Below are positions 1-12,216 of a stretch of 64,000 nt of DNA, in pieces. Under the pieces are notes generated by a model. It saw nothing but the letters and a program-made list of their open reading frames with translations. It did not search any database and had not been told where the DNA came from. How positions within the stretch are numbered: the stretch's first letter is position 1; the number at the start of each line of letters is the position of its first letter. Location of the stretch: positions 653,933 through 717,932 of the forward strand of contig JAUIRK010000819.1 of the NCBI GenBank assembly GCA_030549495.1. Direction: 5' to 3'. The position numbers were made by a program, and so were the translations under genes. This DNA is from Nectonema munidae. Its lineage: Eukaryota; Nematomorpha; Nectonematoida; Nectonematidae.

Positions 1-3000
1 TGCTTATATTAGCCGTCAGAAGGCCCTCCCCAATTTAGGACTAACAATGCTGCATTTTCCCAAATGTGTTTTCAATATAAATAAATTTACATAGATTAAC
101 CCGTTATACCAGAATAATCAGATGATATCTAATGTAAAGCAGAAGATGTGTATTAAAGAGTATTAGTAAACGCAGACGATTTTATTTTTGTAAAGTCGAC
201 GACATATGTGGACTCTGGTCGTTAACCAGTTAAGTTAAGTCTTAAAAAAACCCAATCCGTTTGTGCTTCATTTCTTAGTCCCGATCAGACTGTTCTAATA
301 AGAAATTTCGGGCTAAGACACTACATACTCATGTTAGTGCAGGCCCAAACCAAAGGAAACGCTTGTGTTCTTCAAAACCTCCGTTTTAATTTTGAAGATT
401 TATCGTCTGCTTCTTTTTTCAGTGCAATTTTATGTACAGTAAGTAAAACCTGTGTTTCACCTTGATAGGCAACACCCTGATTCAATATAACTGCAAAAGA
501 GTAGAACCCGAATAGAATGACTACTTGTCAAAAACGTTCATTTTCAATGGGTTCCCTTTTTTGACCGTTGCAAATTTGCTTTAGTCTATATAAAGCAGAC
601 GCTTTTCATTTTTTTGAGGCATATGTGCCTCACTTAACTATACTATATTTTGTCCGGTTGGAAGAATTGAAACTGATAGCTATGTACAGGTGGTTGTCAA
701 AGCAGGTTTGTTAGGACATATGATTTTCAGTTCCTGACCGGGACACTGGTATCTCACTGCTCATCAATGGGCTAAAAACAACACTGAATGAATTGTTAAA
801 GAGAGTCTATCATTGGTTTAGTGAGATTTAACAGCGATCATTTTGTCAGTCTTTTTTAGCTTAGTCATTGGCAACATCAAAGGAAGTCAGCAAGCGATTT
901 TTTGGGTGGCAAAGACAAAAATAATTAGACGATTATTTATCAGTCGACATCTAATCAACGTACGAGATTTTATCTGAGTGGGAGTATAAATGGAAAGAAG
1001 AATAGACTAAAACACCCTTTAAAACGGAAGAAGACGCGCGCTTTCTTTATCTGATATGAAGCATGGGTATCAGGACAACTGCCCCCACCTTTGAAAAAAT
1101 GGTAACAAATAAGAAGTATTAAAACCAATGTCTTCATTAGATGTTTTTTGTACTCCGAAGGAATGATCATGTCGGATAGGTTTGGTGGAATGGGATGAAG
1201 AGCACAGGCAGCTTGTTTGTAACTTCACGGCGGGACAGTGAAGGAAGGACTTTATTTAGAATGACAGAAAAAACACAAAAAGATAACACTTACGTTACAA
1301 ATATAAAAGTATGTGAGAAGTATACTTACAAAATGTGAAGATGGAAAATTTCGAGAAAAGGGGGCAGTTGTCCTCGAACTAGCAAGTGTATATTTTGAAA
1401 AAGATGTACATGAGTGCAATATCTTTATTTAAAAGAAAATACACTATGTCTTTTATTGAACGTTGAATCATTTTGGTTTTCTTCGTAAGAAGCGTATGAA
1501 AGTTGTTCCATGCAGTAAAGTAGTATACATAAGTTGAAATAATTCAAAAAAGGACTTATATTTTTTATTGGGGATAATAAAAATTCTTTGTTCCCCTTTG
1601 AACTATTTCTTCGTAAGAGATTATCTGAGTGGGTGTTCTAGTATTGATTATTGAGTAGGTGCTTAGCATATGCTTACAAAATTAAACTACATAAAAAAAA
1701 TCGACTTAGACTCTTTTAAAGGAAATCTCCGATTCCATCTCCCCACCGTTGAATACCATTGAACTTTAAATCTCTACTCTTTCATGGATTGAAAGGATTA
1801 AGATTTGTTTCTTGCTTCGTGACGTGGTATTAAAAATTTTAACGAAGTTGAAATGGGGTCACCATTCGAAAAAGGGTGGAAACGATCGCCCTGGATATTT
1901 ATCTCCTTTCATGATACCTTTTCATTGCTGTCATTCTAGGAATTCTTTTTTCTCCTTCGATTTATATTTTTTCTTATTTGCAGTATTTTACTTCGGGAAT
2001 GCTCATGTTTGTGCTGTTTACTCCATTCTGTTTCTATTTGTCAAGGTAAAATTACCTTGAATTGTTTTCACGCAAAGGTTAGGTACTGAGCCCCGATCCA
2101 AAGACCTTGTGACAACTAACTCGAGCCACGAATTGGTCTAAGAATCATGATGGACACCCATTTTGAACAAATTTGCAATATATTTATAAATGTAAAAAAA
2201 TGCTATCAAAAATATTGTATGTAATGGGGGTGGTTTAATGTCTGAAATATTGTTATTATAGATTAGAGCTGGCAAACATTTTTTGGCATAAGCGTCAAAT
2301 ATAGTGTTTGCTGATTTTTTTTCTCTTAACTCAATTTTAATTTTAAAATTTATCCTAGTTATTAAAATGCCATAAAGAAAAAATGATTTTATTATAAAGA
2401 GTGAATAAAGTTATGATTAACAGTTTTAATCAATTTTTTTAGTATTTATGAAAATAACATCATACATATGGGTAAAAATGCTTGAATATATGCATTGAAT
2501 TTTATCTAAAAATTTCAAAAAAATATCCTCAACCTACAAAAACCTGTGAATTAGGAAAGTCAGGGCTAGTGTTTGAGACTTGGGGAGTGGGATAGGTGAT
2601 GTCGATATCTCAATCTTCCATTTTACTCCTGTGTTGGAGTAGTAATCTTTTATTTCGAATAACAGGATGCCATCACTCTCTTCAATGGCCAAAAAAATGG
2701 TAAAATGAGCAATGATGTTTCCCTTGGAAGTTCAATCAAATCGTACATCACATCAACGAATTTATCCTTTTCATTTGGTAATTAACTTTTTCCATTTTTG
2801 CGCTCTCCTGAACTATCTTATTAACCTTCAGCCAAATTTCTCCATCTTGAACACACCATAGAGCAGTGATTTGCGATCTTTAGCATCTCAGAGTCGCAAT
2901 TTTTCAATAATTTAAAGTTAATTATGGCATATTTATCGTCACCTTTTTACGGAAATTTAGTGTAGCTTTATTATCCTTATAAAAGTTTACGCTCTATATA

Positions 3001-5465
3001 AAATTTCCCTTCGTGTTTAAGTAAGAAATTAATTGTGATAAAAACGTTTTAGCGTAAAAGACGAATTAGGAACACGTGATGATATTATTAACTTTTGGAA
3101 GTCATATCTTGTGAATGTGATGGATATTTGTAAATTAGGATACTATACTACTGCTACAAGTCCATATGCTAGGATGATACGCTACTTATTCAAATTTATG
3201 CGATACGTTCTAAATATATGTGAAACACTTTTATTGGCTAAAATAATAATAAGTTCTATATACACAATAATTTTTTGATTTCCAGTAAAATTAATTTAAC
3301 CAGGAATTTACCGGTAATCAATATATTTCTGAAGAATTTATTGATATTTGCGTAATTTGCAACCAATACTACTCACTGTTTCCTTTTTATATAAATTTTA
3401 TTTTGCTGGTGCCTCCATATGTTAATTTTCAAATTAAAAGTTTATTTGTCAACCACAGGGAAGAAATAGCGACTAGTTGAAAAAGTGTGCCTCTTTAGTC
3501 ACTGTGAAAAATGGGTGTTTGTCATTAGGATCCATTATGACATTTTTCTATGTATAGTTTTGTTTACATAAAAAGCCTTTTCTTATTTCAAAAACCAAAT
3601 TTCAGTGTGACAAATCTTTAGCATACTTAGTGTGTCTTCAAAGAAGAAATACTAAATGAATTGATCTTATATTTAAGATTGCTACCTTTTTAGATCAGCT
3701 AACAGTGGACAATCAAAATAGTGATCAAGAAATTTTTTAATTCCTTACAGAAATCTGATTTTCTCGTATAGTTTTTGCAATACAGGCATAAATGAAACAT
3801 TGTGATATTGCGAAGAAAGTTGCTACACTTTTACTTTATGGCAGATAGGTTGGAAGACTTGCTATGCCTTCTATACGTTTGATATCGTATCTCTAGTATC
3901 AAAGAGACTTGACGGAGCTCAATATATGCGACTAATTAATCACATACATGTCTGTTTTTTACGAAGCAAGGTAACAGTGTCTAAGAACTATTAAAATGGC
4001 ATTCATATGTTTTTGCAGGAAAGAAAAAATTCTTTTCAACAACTATTGCAAGATGATGATATAATTATTTGGATATGTACTTGACTCATATTTTTCACAT
4101 TCTTAATCATTTAAATGTGAAACTTCAAGGAAGAAAATAGCATATGCATAAAACGTACTCACATCCAACACCCCCACTGACTCAATGAAAGTGGGCATCA
4201 TAGAGATCTTGTGAAATTTCGCTTTCCCATCTCAAAACTCCAAAAAAATATTTATCTTAGAAGAAATGTGAAGCAATGAAGAAACTTATTTGGGTATGGA
4301 TTGCATTTTCTCTCCAAAGTCTTCAATCATTAAAATGTCTTTAGGAATATGAATTGATTCTCTCTCTCTCTCTTAAAAATGGAATTGAATCATTTGGGTT
4401 TGGAATAAAAGAGAATATCCTCTGCTAATAAATGGGCTCTCGCGGCCTCGCTTTGGACTTTTAAAACGTAATTTGTATTATATTGAATTTCTAATATATT
4501 TCTATTTACAAAAATAACAATTTCAAATATACTGGAAAGCAAATGAATATTAAAAATCGATACTTCATTTTAAGAATAGGACTACGACCCAATGCCGTAA
4601 CTCCGGATACGCCACTGGTGGAGAACCATGTTTCAGCTGAGCTAAAGTCAGCTACAATTTGTCCAATGGTTGCATGTCCTCGTACACTGAAATTTGAAAT
4701 TTTTTTAAAAGGTTGTGCATTGATAATCGAACATAGTATCTCTGAATTTTTCGAAAAAACTGCTGATCGGTTGCCAAAAAATAACAACCCTAACATCTAT
4801 TCTTAGAAGAAGCATCGTGAACAGGTGACTTATAGTTTTTCACTTAACCATATGGCTAGTTACATCACTGATATATTTCCTCATGACTGTGTTTTAATTT
4901 TTTCATATCTACTTTTCCAAAAGTAATGCTTTTAATTCGTTCGAAAAGGAAATTAAATAATATAAAAATTTATGAAGAATAATAAATTGTAGATGTTAAA
5001 TACGTAACAATTCGCATAGTCTTGAAATTTTCGCGGGATCCTAAAATATAGACTCCCTATATCTCCTAAAGTCTAACTAATTAATCAACACAAAAATAAA
5101 AGAGATTTTTTTAAATTTACCCTAGAAATAATATTTTATATAAAAAAATTTTAATTTATAATTATTTTTCTTGGTTTATTTGTTATTGAAAAGTAAAGTA
5201 AAATTTTATTTAAAACAAGATATTAAAAAATGATTTATTTATATTTTTCCTATCGAACATATTTTACAGACGATGCGTGAGAGCTATATAATAATAATCA
5301 ATTGCTTCAATATGCACACAATAAGTAAGCAATGTTTATCACAGTGCCTTCTCTTTGTAGTATTTTTGAGCACACACATGTTGATGATACGCTAGATTTT
5401 CTCATCTTCTGTCAAGTGATTCTCTTTCTCTTCTCTTGTTAAGCCTTCCTATCTCATTCAGCTCC
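1..5465. other. Non-coding AT-rich stretch
   Basis: No exon, RNA gene or transposon core could be supported here. Open frames are short, AT-driven and lack splice signals or family resemblance. A short CT-dinucleotide run lies near 4362-4375. The stretch may be intron or intergenic space upstream of the membrane-protein exon at 8.26 kb. Confidence 0.6.
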
Positions 5466-5473
5466 CTTCTCTC

Positions 5474-5671
5474 CAGTGACGTAGCTAGGCTGGGGCATGA
5501 GGGGCCGTGTCCACACTTCTATGTACCGCATGGTGCCCCCATGCGTCTTATGCGATATCAGTTTTTAAAAATTTCTCCAATGAAAGGATTAAGAAAGTAT
5601 AAATAATGTTGCGCAAGTTTTTTGTTTTTAAATTGTGCCCCTTCTATCAACTTTTTTTGGCTACACCACTG
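5474..5671. mobile_element. hAT-type MITE with 8-bp target duplication
   Basis: A 198-bp element starts CAGTGACGTAGC and ends GCTACACCACTG, which are imperfect terminal inverted repeats of the CAGTGGCGTAGC type common in hAT elements. It is flanked by CTTCTCTC (5466-5473) and CTTCTGTC (5672-5679), an 8-bp duplication with one mismatch, the length expected for hAT. There is no coding capacity, so it would have depended on a transposase supplied by another element. The seven-of-eight target match suggests moderate age. Confidence 0.75.
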
Positions 5672-6173
5672 CTTCTGTCTAATTTGCATTTAGAGGTAAG
5701 TTAAAATAGTTTTCAATCTTTATAATAAATAAAATAATTTCAATTTTATTTCAACAAAAGTCACTTAATCTTTATCACTACGTTTGCTACATTTTGTAAC
5801 ATTTGAAAACTTTAATTTTTCAAGTCAAGAAATTTTTTTCAATAGTTATTTGGGAATGAATATTTTGATTATCTATTCAGTTTAAAAGCACGAATACTCT
5901 ATTTGCTTAATATTTGAGCAGAAATATTTTTTATAATGTTCGATTGTTAAATTTTATAAGTAACACTGTACATAATCAAATCACTTTTTTTAAGAAAATT
6001 TGTTGATTATTATAATAAAAAATATAGTATCGAAACAAAATGTTTCAGTTGTTAAAAATGTACTTGATCTATTTATGACAGCTGTCAGAATTTTATTTGT
6101 AGACAGAAATATTCAAAAAAAACGCAATGATTTTCTTTTCTCTTATACTTTGATTTATGTTAGTTTGGTCCTC

Positions 6174-6308
6174 GGACATTTCGCCCCATTATTTTCATAA
6201 GAAAGTTCGTCCGATGGACAATTCGCCCCATTATTTTCATAAGACATTTTGTTTCGTGGGCAATTCGCCCCGTTATTTTCATAAGACATTTTGTCTCATG
6301 GACAATTC
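6174..6308. repeat. 42-bp tandem repeat, 3.2 copies
   Basis: Units begin at 6174, 6216 and 6258, with a partial fourth at 6300. Each reads GGACAATTCGCCCC followed by a TTATTTTCATAAGA segment. Units differ by several substitutions. A related reversed tip (GGGGCAAAATGTC) occurs near 6449, so the repeat may be the internal or terminal part of a transposon with GGACA-type ends. The open frame through it is a by-product of the repeat period being a multiple of three. Confidence 0.8.
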
Positions 6309-6670
6309 TAAAAAATTAAGAGATAAATTGATTAATTTGAAATAATTTAATAAAGATAAAATAAACAAGAATATACATTTTTTAATAATTTTACACATAT
6401 AATAAGCAAAGATGGATGAAATTAATAGCCTATGAGACAATTTGTCAGGGGCAAAATGTCTGTCGACCGTTATTTAAATAATTTTTTAATTATAAGGGCT
6501 AGTAGCTACTTAAACGTTGGCTATTGCTGCTTATAAAAACTTGAAAATATCAAATAAACTCTAATTATTTATGCCTCCTATTATTTTGAAATTATTCTGA
6601 TAAAATAGTGAAAATTCTCTCTATATTCTCTCTTATGTTAATTATGTAGCAAATTTTTCAATTTTAAGTA

Positions 6671-6821
6671 AAAGGTAAGGTGCAGCGGGTGTATTTTCAT
6701 TGACCAGGCACTGATGTACCGCTTATGTCAAACTATGAACAAATTCGTATCGATGAGGAATCGAATCCAGAGGCTTCCGTGCTATGTCCATCATCTCAAC
6801 CAACCTGCCATGCCACCCATT
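6671..6821 (-). mobile_element. Possible tRNA-derived SINE
   Basis: On the minus strand, a box A-like TGGCAGGTTGG (6800-6810) is followed about 30 bp later by a box B-like GGATTCGATTCC (6758-6769), the arrangement of an internal RNA polymerase III promoter. The T-arm and acceptor stems do not pair properly, so it is not a working tRNA gene. About 80 bp of unrelated, GC-richer sequence follows. I found no second copy in the window, so SINE status is inferred from promoter boxes alone. Confidence 0.4.
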
Positions 6822-7335
6822 TAGTTTTCAAAAAACTTAAATTATGCTCTAAAAATTTTTAGTTTTTGTTGAAGCTATATAACTTTTTCTGATAGACTTT
6901 TTTTTCCTTAAAAGTTATTATAAAAGGCAAATCATTGCAAAATGTTAACAGTTATTTTACTTTTTGTAGCTTGTATCAATTTTTCTTTTAAACTATTTTT
7001 GAATGATGCTGAGTAAAATGAAATAATGCGATCTTAATTTTTTGTTTTATTTTTGTTTGCACAATTATAACTTCGTTTTATACCCTTGCCCCTGAATCAA
7101 TCACATTTTTTCATATAAACATCGCAGGGTGTCTAGTAGACTCTTTGCCTTTAGACTACATTCACTCATATAAAACTATCCAACCTTCAGTTATTTGTTT
7201 TTTCTATGAATTAAATATCCTTTCATCATTTCCAGTAATATGCCTGGTAGACTACTTCATTTTTCAAATGAAAAAGCCTATTCCACCCCCTAACATTTTT
7301 GGATTTTTTAAACTAGTGTATATTCGATGGTTGAA

Positions 7336-7880
7336 GGTAAAAATGCGCCCAGAAAAATGCCTCCAGAAAAAATGCCCCCGAAATAAATGCCCCCAATTAA
7401 AAAGTAGGAAAAAATGCCCCCTAATTTTTGATTTTCAGGATTTTTTTAATTATATAAATATTTTTATTTGGTACCGTTTTGAAAGGCTAAATTTCTTAAT
7501 CTATAGGGTTTTTTCTTTATAAAGTTCTTGAAAACAATAGCAAAGGTGCAGATTTGTGGAAATGTGTCTTAAAATCAATTAAAATACAATTATATTTAGA
7601 AAGTGTTCTGATACACACAAAGTCCCAAAAATATTTGCTATTTTATAAAAAAAAAAATTGTATTTAAAAAATTATCGTATGCTGAGTTTTTTAGTTTATT
7701 TTAATTAAATTTTAAATTTTTTAGATGAAAAGTTAACTTTTTTTTTTACAAAAAATCTTTATTTGACATATCTTTTAAAAATTTTAATTAATAATTTTTT
7801 GAATTTTTTTGTGTTGGGGCATTTTTTCCTAATTTTAAATTGGGGGCATTTTTTCCGGGGCCATTTTTTCTGCGCACTAT
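7336..7880. mobile_element. Inverted-repeat element with GGGGGCATTTTTTCC ends
   Basis: The left end (about 7336-7430) carries repeated AAAAAATGCCCCC blocks. The right end (about 7815-7880) carries the complement GGGGGCATTTTTTCC blocks in reverse order. Both sides are bordered by TATATTCGAT-like sequence (7319-7328 and 7876-7889). This is the layout of a non-autonomous foldback or MITE with roughly 70-bp arms around an AT-rich core. No transposase and no clear target duplication were found, so family and exact ends are uncertain. Confidence 0.55.
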
Positions 7881-8255
7881 ATTCGATATGCAAATTTAAT
7901 TAAAATATTTTCGCTGGAAGTATAGTATTTAAATTCACCAATTTTGTAAAAAAAAATAAAGTAGTCTTATAAATTTAGGACTTTAGGTATGCACTGAATA
8001 CACCGTATTTTAAAGGATTGCTTGAATATTTGGTCTCCCGTGGTATTTCCAGACCACTAATTTTGAAAATTGCAAGAAAAAAATTTCGCCCCCAATAATT
8101 TTTAGGATGTGCGCCCCTGTTTACAAACTAAGGTGAAATACGACGCAAAGCCTTTATGATTGAGCAAATGTTTTTTCTTTTGCTGAACTATTGAGAGGTT
8201 GCGGTTACAAACATGCTGGATTTCATATAACCGCGACTTGTTTCTCATTTTGCAG

Positions 8256-8434
8256 TGATGACCGTGATCATTTCCTCGATTTGTGTGTTAACAGTCTTCT
8301 TCGCAATCGCCTTCTACTTTTTCCGGTCAAAACACGCGAGTAAGGCGTTTCGCTATCCAATCAGCCCGAACAGAGTGTACAATCCACAGTGTGACCCCCT
8401 TCTCAAAAGCTCCGACAACAACTATCACCTCTAA
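8256..8434 (+). CDS. Terminal coding exon of a single-pass membrane protein
   Basis: An exon follows a polypyrimidine tract and acceptor (TTCTCATTTTGCAG, ending 8255). It opens with the last two bases of a split codon, so the upstream intron is phase 1, then encodes 58 residues to TAA at 8432-8434. Residues 1-22 form one hydrophobic span (IISSICVLTVFFAIAFYFF), followed by a basic stop-transfer RSKH and a roughly 33-residue tail ending DNNYHL. The GC content is clearly above the surroundings. This is the usual ending of a type I receptor or adhesion protein, with ectodomain exons to the left, outside the window or beyond a long intron. I do not recognise the family; the tail has tyrosines (FRYP, RVYNP, NNYHL) that could be signalling or sorting sites, which is inference. 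The open frame on the opposite strand is a shadow. Confidence 0.72.
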
Positions 8435-8641
8435 CTCCTCAATCTTCCTTACCCTCTGTTTTCCAGTTCTCATCTGGCGTTGTTTGTATTTGCAATCATG
8501 TGGACTAATTTGTGGCAAAGCGCATCCACCTTTATTACTGCATCTCTTCGTGATTCTTTCTTTTCCCTCGAAGATGCGTGCGTGCGTGTATAATCATTCA
8601 TTTTACTTGATTTCTATTTCTTCTGTGTTAAAATATTTTAA

Positions 8642-8667
8642 GTGTGTTTGTGTGTGTGTGTGTGTGT
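8642..8667. repeat. GT-dinucleotide microsatellite
   Basis: A run of mostly GT units with one TTTG interruption near its start. It lies in the presumed 3' untranslated region of the membrane-protein exon. Confidence 0.85.
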
Positions 8668-8813
8668 TTATACCTTTTAATTTGATTTACAACCTTTGAA
8701 CTCTTTTATCGTTATAAAATGCTCAATTATACTAATTTTTCCTTTTGTGCAATTAACTTTCGTTTTATTTTCTTGTCTGAAGAACGCTTTTTAATTTATT
8801 ATCGATATATTAT

Positions 8814-8819
8814 AATAAA
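8814..8819 (+). terminator. Candidate polyadenylation signal of the membrane-protein gene
   Basis: AATAAA lies about 380 bp downstream of the stop codon at 8434 and is followed by T-rich sequence. This spacing is reasonable for a metazoan 3' UTR. In such AT-rich DNA the hexamer arises often by chance, so this is suggestive only. Confidence 0.4.
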
Positions 8820-10003
8820 GCATTTTCTTAATTTGTACGCTGAGTATAATTTTTTTTCAAAGCATATTCTTCCCTCATATTTATATTCATATTTTTTCTT
8901 TCTAGATGTGATCCTTTTCAGACTAAATACTTTATGACTAAGATAATCTTTTTTGACGCAACGCTTATACGTTAAAAAAACGCCTAAAAACTTTTGTATT
9001 CCAGCTTCTAGAAATCTTGGATGCGACTACCCTCACTTCATTTTATCACTGGTTCCCAAACTTTCTTGCACATCCACACTTATCATCCCAGTTTAAGGTT
9101 TAGGTGAAAAAAGACTTAAAATGAATAAACACAGTTCTTTCCAAAGTATTAAAAATATTAGAAAAAACTTATTGAAGTTCTTTTTTCTTTTACTATATTA
9201 ATTTTCAATGATATAGTTGAAAGGATTTTGAATGTATCATTGCACTGAAAAAAAGTTGTCTGCATTCCTTTTTCAATGAGATAACTTTGCGCCACGCGAT
9301 TTCCAAAACGTATCGCCAAAAAAATTAATCAAAGCGAAATCCATAGGTAGTTCAAGAGTGATTTACGCTATGAATTTTTTCTTTTAAAAACATAGAGCTA
9401 AAAAAATCTATTTTCAAATATTTTTGAAAAAAATTTACTTGATTTTTGTGCAAAAAGTTAAAAATTTAAAAAATACAACTTTAATATTTCTAATGGTAGA
9501 TAAAAATCCTTGAATATAACTTAGCTTTAAATGTTACCAAATTACTTGACTCACGGCGGAAGAACATCATTTGAACTTCTCCATAGTTGCCTTTTAATTT
9601 AAGCCTTATTGACACTATTGGATGTTTCAAAAAATATCTTAAAACTTTTTATAAATAAATCTTAAAATACTAATTGTTATCACTTCTTTCAAAGTCTTGT
9701 ATTTGTTTTTTAATGATCTTTTCTCAATAAAATTTCCTATCCCACACACGTTGTGATCTTCAAATTCGATACTTCCACAAAAATAAAACGTGATCAAACG
9801 CCTCTTTCATTGTAAAACTCGAAGATGCCTTTTTTCGATTATTCTACAGATTTTGCCATCTTGCTAAGATTCCTAAAGAGAGGCTTGCGCTTTCATCAGA
9901 ACTGTAGTGAGAGACAAATACGGAAAGAAAAAGGCTTTGTGGAAATTTTATTTATATTCCAAGCTCCAAAATGCTCATAAAAAACAAATTGATCAATTAC
10001 TGG
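8820..10003. other. Non-coding AT-rich stretch
   Basis: No gene seen. A hAT-like terminus, CACTGGTTCCCAAACTTTC, occurs at about 9050, but no partner end or target duplication could be found, so no element is called. Confidence 0.55.
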
Positions 10004-10236
10004 TGTCTGAAGTGTGAGAGCGTGATCTTGGAAGGGGTAGAGTTGGAGGCGGTTCTGGTTATAATCAGAATCAGAAGCACATGAATTTCTAGAATCGTAA
10101 TCAGAATCATAGAGAACCATAAAAATCAGATTCTTTCAACAATTGTATCGCTATAAGCTTTGCTCATATGCATCAAGAGAACGATGAGAGTTTCTTGAAA
10201 AACTAAGAACTGGGCTCCTTAGTACCTTTCTTATTA
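10004..10236. repeat. Dispersed repeat, copy 1
   Basis: About 230 bp closely matching 19358-19590 in the same orientation, with roughly one difference per 15-20 bases and small indels. It contains iterated AATCAGAATC motifs. On the minus strand this reads as a serine/aspartate-rich frame, but the other copy has a stop in it, so the frame is not a gene. Family unknown; no promoter boxes or terminal repeats were recognised. Confidence 0.75.
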
Positions 10237-10320
10237 ACCCTATTAGTGCTGGGCAAAATTTGTCCGCTCAACTGCTGGGGGGCGTAATGTGCCCCCACCC
10301 CCCTATTTTTCTCAGATATT

Positions 10321-11011
10321 AAAAAGTTTTTATAAATATTTTTAATGTTACATATATATTTCAACTATGCTGAATTCAGTGGTGGTGTCCATTCTTATCA
10401 ATCAAACCTGTCAAAAAATTGATTTATATTTCACAGCTCATCTCAAAAAGGAACTTTTTATCTAAATAATTATATAAAGTTTTTTACACATGTATACCCA
10501 TTTTCAAATATACTGAATTCAGTGGTGATATTCATTTTTTATGAAAATCAATCACACCTGTCAAAAAATTGATCTAAATGTGACAGCTCATCTCAAAAAG
10601 GAACTTTTTATCTAAATAAGTATATAAAGTTTTTTGCACATGTATACCCATTTTCAAATATGCTGAATTCAGTGGTGATATTTATTTTTTATGAAAATCA
10701 ATCAAACCGGTCAAAAAATTGATCTAAATGTGACAGCTCATCTCAAAAAGAAACTTTTTATCTAAATAATTATATAAAGTTTTTTACACATGTATACCCA
10801 TTTTCAAATATTCTAAATTCAGTTGTGATATTCATTTTTTATGAAAATCAATTAAACTGTCAAGAAATTGATCTAAATGTGACAGCTCATCTCAAAAAGA
10901 AGCTTCTTATCTAAATAATTATATAATGTTTTTTACACATATACACCAATTTTCAAGCATGCTGAATTCAGCGCTGTTATTCTTTTTTTTTTAAATCAAT
11001 TAAAGTTATCA
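10321..11011. repeat. 150-bp satellite array, left part
   Basis: Tandem units of about 142-150 bp are marked by a GCTGAATTCAGTGGTGATAT segment at about 10371, 10513, 10663, 10813 (decayed) and 10962. Each unit also has a GACAGCTCATCTCAAAAAG block and TTTTTTACACATGTATACCC. The array is interrupted by the LINE at 11023-14676 and resumes at 14688. Units differ at roughly 5-15 percent of sites, so the array is not recently homogenised. Confidence 0.85.
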
Positions 11012-11022
11012 AAGCATTGCTT
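11012..11022. repeat. LINE target-site duplication, left copy
   Basis: AAGCATTGCTT, repeated exactly at 14677-14687. Joining the satellite across the two copies restores an uninterrupted unit (ATCAA-AGCATTGCTT-TATATATGTCAG), which confirms it as the insertion site. Confidence 0.85.
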
Positions 11023-11049
11023 GTTATTGTTGTTTGCCTCCATGAGCTG

Positions 11050-11335
11050 TCATCTTGATTTCTGTAGCTCGAGGCCATTAAGGCGTTTTTCAGCTTTGTC
11101 AGGCAGTGATTCTAGTTTTGTTCGCCACTTTTCTAGTAGGATGGCTGCTTCTGATGGTTGTGTCCAGAGATCAATGGATTTGAGTTGTGTGTGAATGTGA
11201 GAACATTGAAATAGATGTAATGTGTTGTGTTTGTGTGCATTGCATAAAGGACAGTTGGGTGATGAGTGTGTTTTGGGAGATTTGTGTAGTAATGAAGAGA
11301 AAAGGAGTTTGTTGTAGTGTGTGTGGAACTGGGTA
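11050..11335 (-). pseudogene. LINE ORF2 C-terminal zinc knuckle segment
   Basis: This frame reads CPLCNAHKHNTLHLFQC, a CX2C...H...C knuckle, followed by a DLWTQPSEAAILLEKW block and ending ELQKSR-stop at 11050. Such C-terminal knuckles follow the reverse transcriptase thumb in many CR1/Jockey-group LINEs and are thought to bind the template RNA. It lies in a different frame from the upstream YADD segment, so one shift separates them. Overlapping longer frames at 11133-11471 and at the end of 11171-12211 are out of register here. Confidence 0.75.
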
Positions 11336-11349
11336 GTGTAGTTTCTGTG

Positions 11350-12211
11350 TGATGGATCTCAGGAGGATTCGGTAAGAATTGGTTAGGGGACATTGATTTG
11401 AGGTAGTGAGTGACTGTGTGTGTGTATTGTTTTGTTGATGTTGGTTGTGTATGTTTGTGGTTTGTGGGCATGTGTATAAGTGTATAATGTTTTCAGTGTT
11501 GAAGATGGAGTTTTTCATGTGTCGTTGCGGTTTGGGCGCCGTGTAGAAATGATGAAGGGGATGTAGTGGATCGGAAGCCTTAGCTCTGAGGTTGGAGGAG
11601 TGTATATTGATGTGCTCTTTGAGAGGGATCATCTTTGTTTCTGTGTGCAAATGTTGCGTGTTTGTGTCTGAAGTGTTGCCTGTAGATATTCTAAGGGCTG
11701 TATTTTGGATTGTTTGAAGTTTTGCCATGTTGGATTTTGAAATTGTGTTGCCCCATATTGTTGAGCCATATTCCAAATTTGGGCGTGTTATGCTTGTATA
11801 GGTATTTAAAATAGTTTCTTTGGGCTTTCCCCACGTGGTTCCGGTTAGGGCTTTGAGGATGTTGAGGGTTTTGTTGGCTTTTTGTTTGGTGAGTGATGTG
11901 TGTTTATTGTACGTGAGCTTTGGATCAAAAGTGAGCCCCAATATTTTAGGATGAGAGTTTGTTTGGATATTAGTGTCATTGATTTTGATGTTGAGATTTG
12001 TTTTTATTCCAACGTTTGATTGTGTGAAGAGAGTGACTTGTGACTTTTCTGGGTGTATTTGAAGTTTGTTAGTGAGAATCCATTTTTGTAGTAGTTCTAT
12101 GTAGGTTTGGGAGTTAGAAGTGGCTGTGATGATGTCTTGATGGGTAGATGCGATTGTGATGTCGTCTGCGTATGTGATGATTTTGACTAGATTGTTGTTT
12201 AGAGAGGGCAT
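11350..12211 (-). pseudogene. LINE reverse transcriptase, palm (YADD) and thumb segment
   Basis: This frame contains ITYADDITIAS near its start, the catalytic motif C of reverse transcriptases, followed by KSQVTLFTQ and KILGLTFDPKLTYNKH, which correspond to the conserved segments after motif C. A thumb-like region with SITRPNLEYGSTIWG follows. The element's reading moves to another frame upstream (12217-12450) and again downstream near 11340. The frame stays open to 11171, but the last 60 residues do not fit the family. Confidence 0.85.
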
Positions 12212-12216
12212 GTCGC

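Noticed and set aside
4506-4806. Open frames on both strands over a locally GC-richer patch, with a possible minus-strand acceptor
   Set aside because: Neither translation resembles a known family, no donor is convincing, and the patch contains CAGTGGCGTATCC-like text typical of MITE ends. No element could be bounded.
6750-6821. tRNA gene on the minus strand
   Set aside because: A and B boxes are tRNA-like, but the stems do not pair and no anticodon arm can be placed; called a possible SINE instead.
9048-9070. hAT-like terminus CACTGGTTCCCAAACTTTC
   Set aside because: No opposite terminus or 8-bp duplication found nearby.
10234-10310. piggyBac-like end: TTAACCCTATTAGTGCTGG with repeated GCTGGG blocks
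   Set aside because: No partner end with TTAA was found on either side of the satellite and LINE; kept only as a hint.
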